Shown here piece by piece: positions 34,195 through 45,925 of a DNA stretch of 64,000 nucleotides. How positions within the stretch are numbered: position 1 is the stretch's first letter; each line of letters begins with the position of its first letter. The DNA comes from Schistocephalus solidus (Eukaryota > Platyhelminthes > Cestoda > Diphyllobothriidea > Diphyllobothriidae): assembly GCA_017591395.1 (NCBI GenBank), contig WEDG01000995.1:1-64000 (forward strand). Direction: 5' to 3'. The notes under the pieces are model-generated. The model had not been told where the DNA came from. It saw only the letters and a program-made list of their open reading frames with translations, and did no database searches. Made by a program: the position numbers and the translations under genes.

Positions 34195-34600
34195 ACCGGA
34201 CGGTCTTCTAATCTATCACGGTGCGCTAGAGGCCGTGGCTTGAAAGGCTGTCAACTAATAATCGGTCCTCTCAGGACGAAGTGTCAAACTGCAGTGGCTC
34301 CTTCCTAATTTGGCCTCTCTTACACTCCCGTTCAGATGGGATGTGGGCTATTCCTTGTTTGTTTGGAATCCTAGTACATTGTGTGCGGAGCAGGTGTGTG
34401 TGGCGCGCGCAGACGAATTGTTTAATTTAGACAGCAACTAGGCCCGGCCATGCCTCCTATCTTCTTGCTTCGGTTATGACACCTTTCTCATGTGGGTATC
34501 GGAGGGAGGAGTGTCGTAGGGGCTTCGAAAGTCCATCTTAATGATTCACGTGCAAGTCACCATGCTGTGGGGCCTACGTTGAACATCGCCATTAACGACG
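34195..34600 (-). repeat. Family A dispersed repeat, reversed, near full length
   Basis: It starts tatcacggtgcgctagagg then ccgtggcttgaaaggctg, carries cggtcctctcaggacgaag and ctccttcctaatttggcc, and ends with cttaatgattcacgtgcaag and tcaccatgctgtgg. It is the longest reversed copy. Confidence 0.65.
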
Positions 34601-34867
34601 ATTTAACTCTACGTGTGTATTATGATGCAATTTTATGCATATTGTGAAAGCGGGGCGTTTAAGACCAAAACCGATTACCTTTCACTGAAAATGCATGCTT
34701 CCTTCATGTCGTTTTTGAGTCATGCTGACAGAGAAATCGATTGTCAAGTAGGCGAAGGACCGCCATATTAAGGGGGCCATGGAAACCTCCCTCCGGCATT
34801 TGTCGTAATTGTTGAAAGTGGGTCAAATTACTTTTAAGTTGTGAAAATTCCCATTAAAAGATACAAC

Positions 34868-35497
34868 AGATGACTTGGCGAGCATACGCACAGCTTTCGA
34901 TAACTTCACTTCAGGTCAGTACAGTTATAAGGAAACGTTGGAACGTCGTAGAAATTTAAAACATTAAATCGATAATATTCGACCATTTGTGTGGGTTGTC
35001 TGAGAGGTGTGCATAGGGGGAGGATGATAAGAAACAGTTGACACCAGACATAGTGTGGACCCCAGCGAAGCTTTCCGTGTAATTTATAAGGTCCCACCAA
35101 ACTACCCCAAGCCACTGGGTCAACGTCTACTAGCAGCAGCAGAAGCGACTGCCATTAGGTCGAAGAAGCCGGTCTTGTGAGCACAAAAGAACCTCGTACA
35201 AGCTCCGCGCTTAGCTTGGCCAGCGGCCGCTTAGCTGCATGCATCCCCCGCGCCATCTCTGTCCTCCCCCTTCCCCTGGAACGGCTCTACCAAACACTCA
35301 ATGCCGCTTATCATACTGTTTCATATCACACTGTTTCTTATCAACCTACCCTATGCACACCTCTCAGACAACTCACACAAACAGACGAATATTATCGATT
35401 TCATTTTTAAATTTCTAATACTTTCCAACGTTTCCCTATAACTGTACTGGCCTGAAGAGAAGTTATCGAAAGCAACGCGTATGCTAAGCGGCAGTGA
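34868..35497 (+). repeat. Second Penelope-like 3' end with inverted repeats (A-B-A' structure)
   Basis: Segment A (34868-35035) is reverse-complementary to A' (35325-35497) at roughly 80-85 % by eye. Segment B between them (35036-35325) is reverse-complementary to B' (about 35500-35823), the C-terminal and 3' untranslated part of the minus-strand Penelope-like element. B itself encodes, on the + strand, VDPSEAFRVIYKVPPNYPK then RLLAAAEATAIRSKKPVL and a stop, the same tail. So the 3' end of a second copy lies head-on against the first, and both carry terminal inverted-repeat material of the kind described for Penelope-like pseudo-LTRs. Confidence 0.75.
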
Positions 35498-36946
35498 GTG
35501 TTTGGTATAGCCATTCCAGGGGAAGGGGAGGGTGATAAGAGACAATGTGATAGGTGGCACTAAGTGTTTGGTAGAGCCGTTCTAGGAGAAGGGGAGGACA
35601 GAGATGGCACTGGAGAATGCATGCAGCTAAGCGGCCGTTGTCCAAGCTAAGCGTGGAGCTTGTACGAGGTTCTTTTGTGCGCACAAGACTGGCTTCTTCG
35701 ACCTAATGGTAGTCGCTTCTGCTGCTGCTAGTATACGTTAACCCAATAGCTTGGGGTAGTTTGGTGGGACCTTATAAATTACACGGAAAGCTTCGTTGGG
35801 GTCCACATTATGTCCGGTGTCAACAAGATGTGCAAAGGTGGCGCTTTTTATACTCTTGACTTCCCCTTTGTTCAGTCATGCGGGGAGGTGTTCTCTTATT
35901 CTTTTGGATAGGTACCGACTCGTGCGACCAATATAACCTGCTCCACAGGAGCAAGTAAATGAGTAAGTGCACATGGAGGTGGTCTGTGCCGACAACCTAT
36001 CCTTACATTTGCCTAGTGAAAGAGGGTTTGTTGAGAACACTATCTGAAGTTTCGCTGCTGGGAACGTTTGTGTAACGGCTTGGTTTATGCGTCTTTTCAG
36101 GAGTTCACGAGCCGCATCCCCTTGAAAGGGCGCTTTGAGGTATATGGTTTTCTTTTCCACAGTAACCTTGGCAGGTTTCACCGGTTTGCGACAAGATGCT
36201 TTGTAATAAACCGATCAGGGTATCCATTCTCTCGAAGTAGGTTCTGGATCTTCCCAAGTTCCTCCTCGATACTATCTGCCGAGCAAATTTTTCTAGCTCT
36301 CTGCGCTAAGCAACGGACTAGATTGAGTTTCTGTTGGAAAGGTAGAAACTGCTAAAGTTCATATATTGCCCACACCAGGTTTTCTTTCGATAAACGCTCC
36401 TTCGGATTCTGCCGTCAGGTCTTCTGCTTAGAAGGACGTCTAAGATAGGGAGTGAACCTGCTCTTTCCATCTCCACCGTGAATTTGATCAACGGATGTGC
36501 TTGGTTTACAGTGTTTAAGAGTTCGTCTACATTTGTTTCTTCTGTGATAATTGCATAGATGTATTAGCCGTAGTGTCTTAGCTTATTGATCTGTCTGCTT
36601 AGCTGAAATTTCTCCAGCTTGCCCATAAAGAAATCGGCTAGAAGAGGTCCAAGTGATGAGCCCATAGCAACGCCGACTATTTGTCTGTAAAGCTGGTTTT
36701 CAAAAATAACTGCACATTTAGCGTGCATCGTAGTAATAATTCTTTCAGTGCATTTGTCGGTATTCCTATTTCTTGCTTACTGGTCAATATGAATTCACAG
36801 AGGTAATTGACTGTCTCAGTGACAGGGACGTTTCCCAAAAGTGATGAAACATCCAAAGATAGCATCCTCGTACCGTTTAATTTAAGGTCTTCAACGTCTT
36901 CAATAAATTCTAGGGTATCTCTACCGACCTATTTTGACGTTTTCCT
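35498..36946 (-). mobile_element. Penelope-like element, 5'-truncated, frame-broken
   Basis: Read on the minus strand, the region encodes a Penelope-like reverse transcriptase followed by its GIY-YIG endonuclease. The RT part has DTLEFIEDVEDLKLNGTRML, then LSLDVSSLLGNVPVTETV (motif A region, near 36850), then after a frameshift near 36690 VGVAMGSSLGPLLADFF and a degraded catalytic motif (YIYAII after an in-frame stop, near 36570). It continues with SLPILDVLLSRRPDG. The end of the element codes for a C-terminal tail (VDPNEAFRVIYKVPPNYPKLL, given in two parts around 35770-35820). Stops at about 36184 and others make it inactive. The upstream limit is unclear; the N-terminal domain is not seen. 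Confidence 0.88.
35876..36181 (-). pseudogene. GIY-YIG endonuclease domain of the Penelope-like element
   Basis: An open stretch of 101 codons on the minus strand ends YSFTCSCGAGYIGRTSRYLS then KRIREHLPA. The spacing Y-x-F-x-C-x-C-(GA)-GYIGRT-x8-RI-x-EH is the endonuclease signature of Penelope-like elements: a GIY-YIG core with the extra Cys pair and the downstream Arg and His. The domain is cut off from the RT by a stop at about 36182 and runs into a frame-broken tail in the inverted-repeat region, so it is part of a dead element and not an independent gene. Confidence 0.85.
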
Positions 36947-38110
36947 TCCCTTCACATGTGCTAATCAGAGTTAGTCCGACTGTGGTTAGTGATAAAAATT
37001 TAAAACTCTTCATGAGTCACTGGAATACGTTTCCTCATTGTTTAAATGGATGGTACGCTACAAGGTGGAGCAGATAAAACGCAGTCACTTTTGACACATT
37101 TAAGTTGGTTTTCAGGGTCTACAGGTTGCATAAGTAGGAAATGGGAACCAGCATAATTGTTTGAATAAGGGACTCCTATGCTGAATTGGGTTGGTTGAAT
37201 ATACGAAAACTTCCTCGGCTTGGATTGCAAACAGGACGCTATCCAGAAATAGATTAAATTATTACTGCAATCTACAATCCGTTCAAACGGTAAATCCAAG
37301 CTGCATGGAGCAGTACCACGAAGGCAGTAAATGCCACTTTCTTCTTTTCTTGAATAGTTCAGAGTACATCTGACAGTTGGAACACCTCAAGTGTAAAGGA
37401 TCAAAGTTAGTAAGCAACTACCCATAATTCCAAATCCAGAGCCCTCTCCAGCCCTGCGCTGTCCATTCCAGTTTCCCCTTCTTTGATTTTCATATTCCGA
37501 CGTAACTGAGGCAGGAATTTTGAACTTTTATAAAGGGAAAAAATCTTCCTCTTGAAGCGGCGCTTCTAAGCACTTCAGTCTCCATTAGGTGCCATGAAAG
37601 GAATGTTCTACGTTCTTTTCTGTCACAGGTATATGGTTTTTTTCTGTTCAATTTATATTCGGGAGACGGTTACCTTGCTTGTCTGTAAAAAGTTGCACTG
37701 AAAGAATCCATTAGCAATGCAAAAGTTTTGTCCGATTTAAAGTTCGGGGATTTGGGGAGACAATGCTAGGGCAACGGATGATGATGCGGACGCACATCTG
37801 GAGGATGAAATGGCTAACCGCCCACATACGTAATAGAATTACCAGCTCCTGTGATCCCGCACCTCTTCCTACCTGGTGTGATAAGGACTCAGCTGCGCGC
37901 ATTCGAGGCGATAATCATCGAAATTTCGGCACAGGCGTCGACGCTTGGCGTGATAATTACTCAGTCAGTTGATGCGCCAGCCTTGGCAGAAGAGGCTCTG
38001 TTGACCTGGGTTAACTACTGACGGCCCGGAAAACTGAATACAAAGGGGACATTTAGCGTTTCTTAAAGAGCTGTGGGTGGGATTGCCGTGACTGGAGCAG
38101 CTCACAATCC

Positions 38111-38362
38111 TCACCCTGTTGTCAACTTTCGAGGGGATTCCAGTCTCGTCGAATTTGAAGATGCGACCACGGCTCCCTCGTCTGCGCCAAGACTTGTGAG
38201 TTTTAGTCGTTTCTGTTCGTCCTCCTGCTCCTCCTCCTTTTCTTCCTTAATACCCTCATCCTTCTCACTGTTGACGCGTGTTTCATCAACCGCGCTCGTT
38301 CCCCGTAACTGCGTCATGTCCGGTAAACAGCTGTTAATGTTTCGTGCTCCTGATAGCCTCAT
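38111..38362 (-). other. Coding-like stretch on the minus strand, possible exon
   Basis: On the minus strand 84 codons read MRLSGARNINSCLPDMTQ, then a charged Glu/Lys helix (EKEEEQEDEQKRLKL) and SLGADEGAVVASSNSTRLES, followed directly by a donor-like ggtgagg at about 38110. The mixed, non-repetitive composition and the donor suggest an exon. No family is recognised and there is no convincing acceptor. A Ser-rich frame on the other strand is its shadow. Confidence 0.3.
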
Positions 38363-39300
38363 CGCTCGGCTCCTTGATGTTTACCCCCGGTCTAAGTGAA
38401 GCCTCGAATTCAGGGGGTCCGATACAGCTACCGATGGTGCTCGTTGAAACTTTGAAGTTGTAGACTTCGGCATCTAATTTAGTTCGTGCATTTACTGTTT
38501 GACAAAGTTGCGAGTGTAGTCATTCATTCAGAGAAAATATCGAACGTATTGAAGAAAGGCAATCCTGTCTTCTTGTCCCCTGTAGCGCGTCTCAACACGA
38601 CAACCTAGCGCCCTTACGTAACTGTTTTTCTGACCAATGTGGGTTGTTTATGTCAAAGTTCAGTACTTGCATTCGGATTTTTCGCTTTCCTGAAAAATAA
38701 TTTTAAGAACATTACAATCTCTGTGAAAGCAGCTTTTAACTTCCTCCCCTCACCCATCATATAATTTGTATCTGGGAAGAAGAAATAAAGATGTTCGTTG
38801 GGTGCCGACCCCGGTCCCGTTCGATCCTCCACGCACCGAGTCTAGCATTTCTGTATGTGATGTCGGAAACCATTACTCCAATCCTCCAAGCCTCAGCTGG
38901 ACGCAGAAAACGAGGTAGCTGACAAAAGAACGTTGCCAAAAAAAACACGAGAGACTGGACACGAAAACATTTCTGGCTTATTAGCGGTCCTCAGCTGGCA
39001 ATAAAAATCAAACCTGGCCATTGTGCAGCTACTGGTTTGACTGGAGAGTGATACCAAAGGTACAACGGGATAAGACAGTCTCGTAACCGATCGGTAAGTG
39101 CTAATCTATCAAGGATCAACGTTTGGCGTGCCGCTCAGTTGCTTAGAAACAGCTCCCTGAAATATGGGGTACATTTTGAAACAGAACCTCGGGAGTTGAA
39201 GGATTTGGGCATTTCTGAGGCTCTGTTTTATCGTATTTGCTTTGATTGAGTAATTCAATGGCCTTTCTGTCAGTACCTCATTTGAACATAAGCTTCATCA

Positions 39301-39338
39301 CCCTCACCCTCACCACCACCACCATCATCATCATCAGT
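39301..39338. repeat. CACCCT/CAC/CAT tandem tract
   Basis: Units of ccctca are followed by cac and cat triplets (accaccaccatcatcatcat). Confidence 0.8.
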
Positions 39339-39439
39339 GAACAGGGCAAGTAAACAGGGACGTGACACCAACATAAGCAATGGGCGTCTTTAGTATTAGG
39401 CTTACAATAGCTGGCTGTTCTCATGTACTGTTAAACAAA

Positions 39440-39750
39440 GTTCTGGAATTTGTTTTCGATTAGAAAGGTTTGGTAGGTTAGGGTTGTAATATTGATTAAC
39501 ATGCAACATAATCCTAGGATATTTTCATCCCACCAGAATGCCGGTTTTTAAGGCATTTTTTAATGGTCGTCCACAAAACTGCTCTCAGCAAAAGTAATCT
39601 CTTAACTAATATGATATTTTTTTCACATTGTTTTTCCATACCCCCTATAAATTTAAAAATATATTCTAGAGGAAAACACGCACAACAATATGCATCTTGC
39701 CCGAAGCGTCAATCATATTGATGAGGTACGATAACACCTACCTTGCCTGT
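39440..39750 (+). repeat. AT-rich dispersed repeat (family B), second copy
   Basis: It aligns with 15500-15700 by the blocks gtagggttgtaat, cataatcct and accggttttt. It is otherwise AT-rich without frames. Confidence 0.45.
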
Positions 39751-40084
39751 CCTTTAATTTGGAGTGTCTTCTAACGCTATCTTTTTGCGTCTCATAATCG
39801 TCACAGGGTTGGTTATGGACGACAATTTAACTCTGCTGTCAACAATGCCGGACTAACTTCGAGCGAAGCTGTCTCTACATGATTCCATCAACGTCAAAAG
39901 TTTAAATGATGACTTTTCAGCAGGCACCTGACATTCTCAAGGCCGTGTACCCTTTCCTATACGTTGACGGTGCGTCCCTTGCCCGCGAGCAAGACACCGA
40001 ATGCCTTGCGGACTTGAATTTTTGACTGGCGTATCGCACTCGACTGTACGACACACGACAGTTCAACCATCGATTTCCATGAGG

Positions 40085-40345
40085 TCAAAAGTGTGCACCA
40101 CACCAGGGATGGTGGCTTGCACATGCATTAGATTATAGTGGTAGTAGACTTGCGCAGCACCTACCGTGTTCTCTGCCCCCACTTGTGTCCGGTGTCAAGA
40201 AGGTTGGAGGCGGGAGAGGGCACAAGAGGACGGCACGTTAAGAGTCGCTCCTAAGCGTGGGCTGACTGTGAGATCTGAGTTCAATCGTCAGTTGAGACCC
40301 TTCCCAGTCACGGTATTTAGCCCACCGTGCTAGTCTCAGGCTCGG
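40085..40345 (+). repeat. Family A dispersed repeat, internally deleted
   Basis: It shows ccagggatggtggcttgcac, gtggtagtagacttgcgc, gtgtccggtgtcaagaagg, ggaggcgggagagggc and the end gtcacggtatttagcccacc then gtgctagtctcagg. About 150 bases of the middle are missing relative to the copy at 11715. Confidence 0.62.
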
Positions 40346-40899
40346 ATCGCACTTTAGAGGTGTCGTTTGAGTGCATGCGTGGTTTGAGGTTGGGCGTGGT
40401 CATGAGTGCTACTGAGGAGAAATGTGGTGGTGATGGCCGGCGGTCTCTTACCGCGGGTTTTCGGGAATACACATATGGCTAAAAGACTAATGCGGTGAAT
40501 GAATGTGCGCGGGCAGTTTGGACGCCTGAGGCGGTGTGAGGACCTACCGTCGGCGAACTCCTACAACAGCGCCTTAAATCCGCTATCGCGTGTACAAATC
40601 GAGTGACTGAGGTGAGATGATTTCTCTGTTACTCCGCTTCATGGTTGGTTTTGCATCTAAGGATGGATTGTAATTTGGGAATTTTTCAGTGGGAATGTAC
40701 GCGTCCGATTATTTCCGTGGGACAGGTTATATTGTTAGAACGACTAGGCACCTATCCAAGCGGATACTAGAACATCGTCCTTCATGGACAAATTGAGATT
40801 GTGAAAAGTTAATCTAGGTAAGGGTTACTTACATGCACCTTAAAGTAGTATTTGGCGGTGACAAAAACACCGCTGCGGTTGGCAAATTGCACGCAAGAG

Positions 40900-43400
40900 T
40901 CAACTAAAAAACAATTTGTCTATTCCAGGCTTCCTGTTAAAAAATTTTCGTTTGATATTCCAGAAATTCTTTGAAATTGAGATACTTTTGTTGAAAAAAG
41001 AACACAACAAGACTGATGTGGTTTGTCTTCAAGAGACAAAGGTTAATATTGGTATTGACTCGCAACTTATTAGCCCCCCGTCTTTATGCTGCTTTCGAAC
41101 TGATAGAAAATCTTCATCCTCCAGCAGAGGCGTTGGGTGGCTTTTTTCGTCAACCAGAATTGGTGTAATAATTGAAATCCTTGTTTTCCTACTCTGATGA
41201 TTTGATGGATTTTAGCCCTGTCAGATGTAGGCTCCGATTGATAAATACTTATAAAGGCATCATATTTGTTAATATCTATATTCTCCCTCTACCTGCGAAG
41301 GTATGCGATTTTTTGAATTATTTCACAAAAACTTGCCGTATTGTCTTGCGAGCATCTTATTCTCTTATGTGGCGACTTAAACTATGGGAAACTTTGTCCA
41401 CTTTTAATATTAGGCTTTGATTATCTTGTTTCCTTAAATACTCGCGCTGATGGCCCTCTTGACCTAGTTTTGATAAACCAACCCAAGCTTCTTCTTGTTA
41501 AAAGCAGAGCTTCATTGTCAGTTTCCGGCCATTCTGTGTTATAAAGCCTTCCACAAATGTTTTCCGCTTCCACTACTGGTCCGCTATTAACCAAACCCGG
41601 AAGGAACAAAATACGATTTGTGACATGTCCCCACAAAACATTTACCTGCTTCAGCCTTGTATATCTTACACTATCTTCAATTTCCTCGGACAGTACCGTC
41701 GAATTATGCTCCAGCTACCTTACAAGATTTTAAAATAAAATTTCTAATAGTTTCTGTCCTTTTGGTATATGTATACGTGACAGAATTTCTTCTCCCTATC
41801 TACAATGTTTGAGACGTAAAAAAGAACTTCTCTAGATACTAGGCCTACGTGGCAGTCTTAAGGACGTTAGCATCCAGACTGAACGACCTGTTGTTTTCTC
41901 AGCCTTTTGCCTCTATTTCTGCATCTTCTTGTCCGATTTTATATGCTGAGGTTTAAATATATCTTAAGCGTCTCACTAGCACATTTCGATGTTGATGAAG
42001 GTATTTTAAATAAACATTTTATCCATACTCGCGTTGGCTGCAATCCTCCCTCAAATAATATTTCGCAATTGCCAAGTGTGTTTTCTCCTGTGTCAGTTGC
42101 GACAGCGAAGAAACACCTTAAAAATCTCCGTGGTTCAATGGCTGCCGGGCTGGATGGTTTCTAACCATTTATCCTCATACCTAGCTGTTAGCAGATCGCC
42201 CCTGTTTTGACACACCTTATAAACAGACCATCCAGGGAGTCTAAGACTTCTGACGTAAGAGTTGCTCCTATCCCTAAAAAATAACTAATTTTGGTCCTTC
42301 ATCTTTTTTTCCAATCGGCTGCTCTTCCATTTGACTGTGAACGAGTTGCTTTAACTATAAGCATGTCATTCGCCTCCAAGTTTCCTCCTAAAAAAAACCT
42401 CCGCGTGTGGCTCTCCTGGCTGGGTTGTCTCTTAATTCGACGATTTAGTTTATTTTCCGCATTCAATTAGTACAATCTGACAGGCGGAAATCTACTGTTC
42501 TTTCCAATATATGTGGAGTTCTTCAAGGTACCCTCTTATCCTCTCACCACTTCTCCATTCAGGTTGATGACCTGAGATTGTCAAAGGACTGTTCGTATGT
42601 TACATATGCTGACTATATGGTTATTAGTCATCCTTTTAAAAATCAGAAATATCTCTTGTTTCTTAAAGATGGCCTGGACCAGGCCTCAGAATGGTCGTTG
42701 GCAAAAGTCTTTTACTGAATAATCGGAAATCACTCCAGTGTGTTTTTCCGACTGCAAACCTCTCCCAGTCCTGAACTCTTAGGCTTTCTATCCAATGAAT
42801 TATCCTCTTTCCGGGTACTTTGTTGTCACATGGAGACCCAATCTTTTTATTCTTCATTCATATTGATGCTCTGTTCCCTAAAATACCTACATTTCTTTAC
42901 AACATTATTTGTTTACGTTCATATTACACCCCAATCCCCTGCCTAGCGATTAACAGCTGCTGTTATTTTTCCCCACATTCTCTACTGTTCTCCCTTTATT
43001 TTTCCATTTTTGATTAAAAGGATTTACCGATTTTAAAATGGCTCCTCCAAATGCTCCCTTCTGTTGCCGGTGTTTCTTATAGTGTTTTAATTGATACGAT
43101 ATTACATCGAAACTTCACAACGTTCAAGCAATTCTTTGACCGAATTCTTGAGGATGTTGACGCTCCCTCTTCAATCTGACCCGATTGCCGCGAAATCTTC
43201 CCGTCACATACCCCGAGGTTTCCGACATATCACTTACCGTACATCGGCCTATCGGCATTCTTCATTACCATTTCAATCACACTACCTTACGTGTAAAGTG
43301 GCGGAAAGACAGAAATCTGAGATTGGAATTGTCATCCCAAATAGATGTCCAGTTTTAACATTTTATTGTTGCGTAATCGGTTAATCTATACTATGTTCTC
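40900..43400 (+). mobile_element. Degenerate jockey/CR1-like LINE (endonuclease plus reverse transcriptase)
   Basis: Three blocks of a non-LTR element appear in order on the + strand, all frame-broken. The apurinic-type endonuclease part holds DVVCLQETKVN (about 41015-41047), a SRGVGWLF stretch, a LCGDLN motif (41365-41382) and LDLVLINQPKLL with SVSGHSVL (41460-41540). The reverse transcriptase part holds HLKNLRGSMAAGLDG (42115-42160), GVLQGTLLSS (42510-42540) and the catalytic-site relic YADYMVI (42605-42630), where the second Asp of YADD is replaced by Tyr. The 3' part is AT-rich and unrecognisable. The order EN-RT and the motif spellings suggest the jockey/CR1 group; the clade is inference. 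Confidence 0.78.
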
Positions 43401-43469
43401 AGTGAATGGAGCGATTTTTGCTGAAAATGCTGAATGGAAATTTCAAAATAAAGCATAACTAAACATGAC

Positions 43470-43800
43470 ACAGGAAAAGGTATGTCCCGCCCAAATATAA
43501 AAGATGGCCCTGCGCATATTTCTAGGAAGGGTAAATATTCCCTAACACTAGCCCTCGCGTCCACCTAAAGTGTAATCCTAATCTTACCCCTAACCCTGCC
43601 TACCGGTAAGCCTACAGTTAACGCTAACCATAACCCTAAATTTAACCCAAAGTTACCTTGCAGCTAACTCTAATCCTACACGTAACCATAAAAATGACCC
43701 TATTTTCCATGGAATTTGGCGCACAGACACCTGTATTGTCGGCGGTTCCTGTTCTCAGGTCCTGTTTAGGGGGTCAGATAAGTCATCGTTACCTCCCTCT
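43470..43800 (+). repeat. Family T repeat with degenerate CCCTAA core
   Basis: The reverse-complement arrangement of the 28650 copy: ggtatgtcccgcccaaatat and gatggccctgcgcat lead in, then CCCTAA-like hexamers (43540-43690), then ggaatttggcgcacag and ttcctgttctcaggtcctg, ending gtcagataagtcat. Length is about 330 bases. Confidence 0.75.
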
Positions 43801-45449
43801 CTAGCGCCGTTGTGGCTCACTGATTAGATGTTAGCCCAGCATTTCCGGTCATCCACAAAGGGCCGGCAAAAGTCTCCAACTTCCTGCGGCCATGGATGCA
43901 TGTGAAGACAGAGGTGGTTGCTATACGGCTAACCTCTACAAACTACTGCTCACAGAAAACGTTTGCTCTTGGCCAGAGTTGATCCCCACATGTTCGCGAC
44001 AGCAACGTACCACATTGCGTTGCGGTAACCAAAAATACACAACCCGTTGACTCAATCTCCTCTTCCCTGACCCTTTGACGGAACTAGAATATAATTTCTT
44101 CCGTCTTTGTTCGTACATGGCCAGAAAATCTCAACCTCTCCTCCCATTAAAGATGGCAGTAGAGGTTGTTTTTCAACGCACACTGCTCTGTTGGGATTTA
44201 TATTGCTGTACGGGCCTGATGACGAATAAGCGAAAACGTACTTTTGAAAACCCTGACTTCCTCAATGCTTACATTGTAATCATCGCAGAAGAAAGCCAGT
44301 TGCGCACATCACCTTTCGGCAATCCTGTTACCACTATGAAAAAAATTCAAGACAGAATTCAGATTTATGGTATAAACCTGGCGAATTATTTGTTCCTAGA
44401 GAAAAAAAACTGTAGCACACAAAAACTACCCAAAGTCCCATAAAGTTCAGGTGCTGCTCCAAAGCAAAATCATTTGCTAAGCGCATTTTTAACTGCGAAA
44501 ACGTTAGAAGCCCGTCTTTTACGACCTTCGTTTATCCACTGGAGTGGAAACGACGCAGCAGCGAAGATTTTGGAACTCCCAAAAAATGAAGGAGAACTTA
44601 CCAAGGCCGATGGAGGTTTTGGCTGTAGCGTCCTAAAACGAACGGGTGAAGAACCAAGGAAGACGAGGATGGAATGATGAGCAGATATCCTTACGTACAA
44701 CAAAAAGGGTTATTATTGGAAAATAAATTGGCACTAGTGGTGGGTAATATGGGTAGCATTGTAACAGCCACATCCCGTGCCCGCTTCTCTGCTGTCCGTT
44801 GTCTTAGTCGACGACCGGGGCAATCGTGCTAATCTGCAGACCATCCGCTAACGCATTGGCATCCCTTCGACTTGTCCTGAGCTGAGTCACGACTGGGCTC
44901 ACACCAGCCTATCGTCCGCACGTCGCCCGGGGTTTTTTGTCACCTTTGATCCCTTGTAATTATGCTCCCTGATCCAACCGATCATGCTAACACGGTCGTG
45001 TGACAAGCGCGTAACCAAATCCGCCACTCACGCACTGGCAAACGGACGTTTTGGTCTGCCCCACAGGCAAACAGCCACAACAACCTGCCTTCTGTACGGA
45101 ATAAATTGCTCCCTATAGCCCGCTTTCTTCTCCTATAGACGGAACGAACTTAGCGTGCGTGGTTATAGTCAATCTCACACACTTGACCGCTGCAGCATTT
45201 AACCCAGCAATCCTGTGACGAGGATTACGAGGGCCTTCCCATAGTCTCCATCGTACAGTTATGTCAGACGGATCTCCACCCTCAGGTAGAATATAAAGAA
45301 CTTGTTGCAAAGGGCGTGCACAAATCAGCGCACTAGAAGGTTACCGGTTCGCGTACAATATGTAACAGTCAACGGGGTATTTAGATTCGGATGGTTCGTA
45401 TTTTGCTAGGTGGTTGTGGCAGATTTGCATATTTCGTCTACCTCAATTG
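43801..45449. other. Intergenic region, no supported feature
   Basis: Open frames at 44075-44443 (122 codons) and 44474-44677 exist on the + strand but match no family and lack splice or start support. A tRNA-like fragment (gtggctcactgattagatg) is at 43812. Confidence 0.4.
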
Positions 45450-45545
45450 TGGGAAAGTCAGGAGCCTCTGTGGGGTTTGAACCCATGACAGCAAGTGCAA
45501 CGCTTATGTACGGCCTAACTCACAATTCCCTGTCGGGCTTTATAC
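45450..45545 (-). repeat. Degenerate tRNA-like SINE head, minus strand
   Basis: A B-box (gggttcaaacccc on the minus strand, 45473-45485) and a poor A-box (gtgagttaggccgtac) are visible, flanked by a pyrimidine/purine tail. Support is weaker than for the other copies. It directly precedes the family T repeat at 45553. Confidence 0.4.
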
Positions 45546-45552
45546 AAGTCCT

Positions 45553-45925
45553 CTATTGGTAAGGATTACTTATATGGCCTCCTAAACCGGATACGGTGTA
45601 GGACGGCCCGCCCAAGTAATAAAGGTGGCCCAGTGCATAAATCCAGGACAGGTAAATAGTCCCGTGACCTAAATCTAACTCTAGTCCGAACACGAAGCTT
45701 AACCGTAGCCTTAATCTTAACCCTACCACAAACCCTGGCCCTACAGTCAATGCTAACTCAAACATTAATCCAAAAAAATAACTCTGACCTTAGCCCTAGG
45801 CCTAACCTTAAAGTTAGCCCCAAACTTAAGCCTAAACTGAATTTACCTGTAATTTGACGCAAAGCCACCCGCATTGCGGAGAGTTCCTGTTCACATTTCC
45901 TACTTAGGCGGTCATATAAGTCACA
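45553..45925 (+). repeat. Family T repeat with degenerate CCCTAA core
   Basis: The copy has the lead-in ggtaaggattacttatatgg and cccgcccaagtaataaagg, a CCCTAA-like core (45665-45840), and the closing segment gtaatttgacgcaaagcc, ttcctgttcaca and ggtcatataagtcac. It is about 370 bases and the longest-cored of the three. Confidence 0.75.

Larger units (their letters stand above)
36950..40084. other. Intergenic region, largely unrecognised
   Basis: Upstream of the Penelope-like RT the sequence up to about 37300 may be its unrecognisable 5' part. Beyond it only the possible minus-strand exon at 38111, a short tandem tract and family B are seen. Confidence 0.45.

Noticed and set aside
43559..43690. 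True interstitial telomere from a chromosome fusion
   Set aside because: Hexamers are diverged and flanked by sequence shared with two other copies, so it is part of a dispersed unit.
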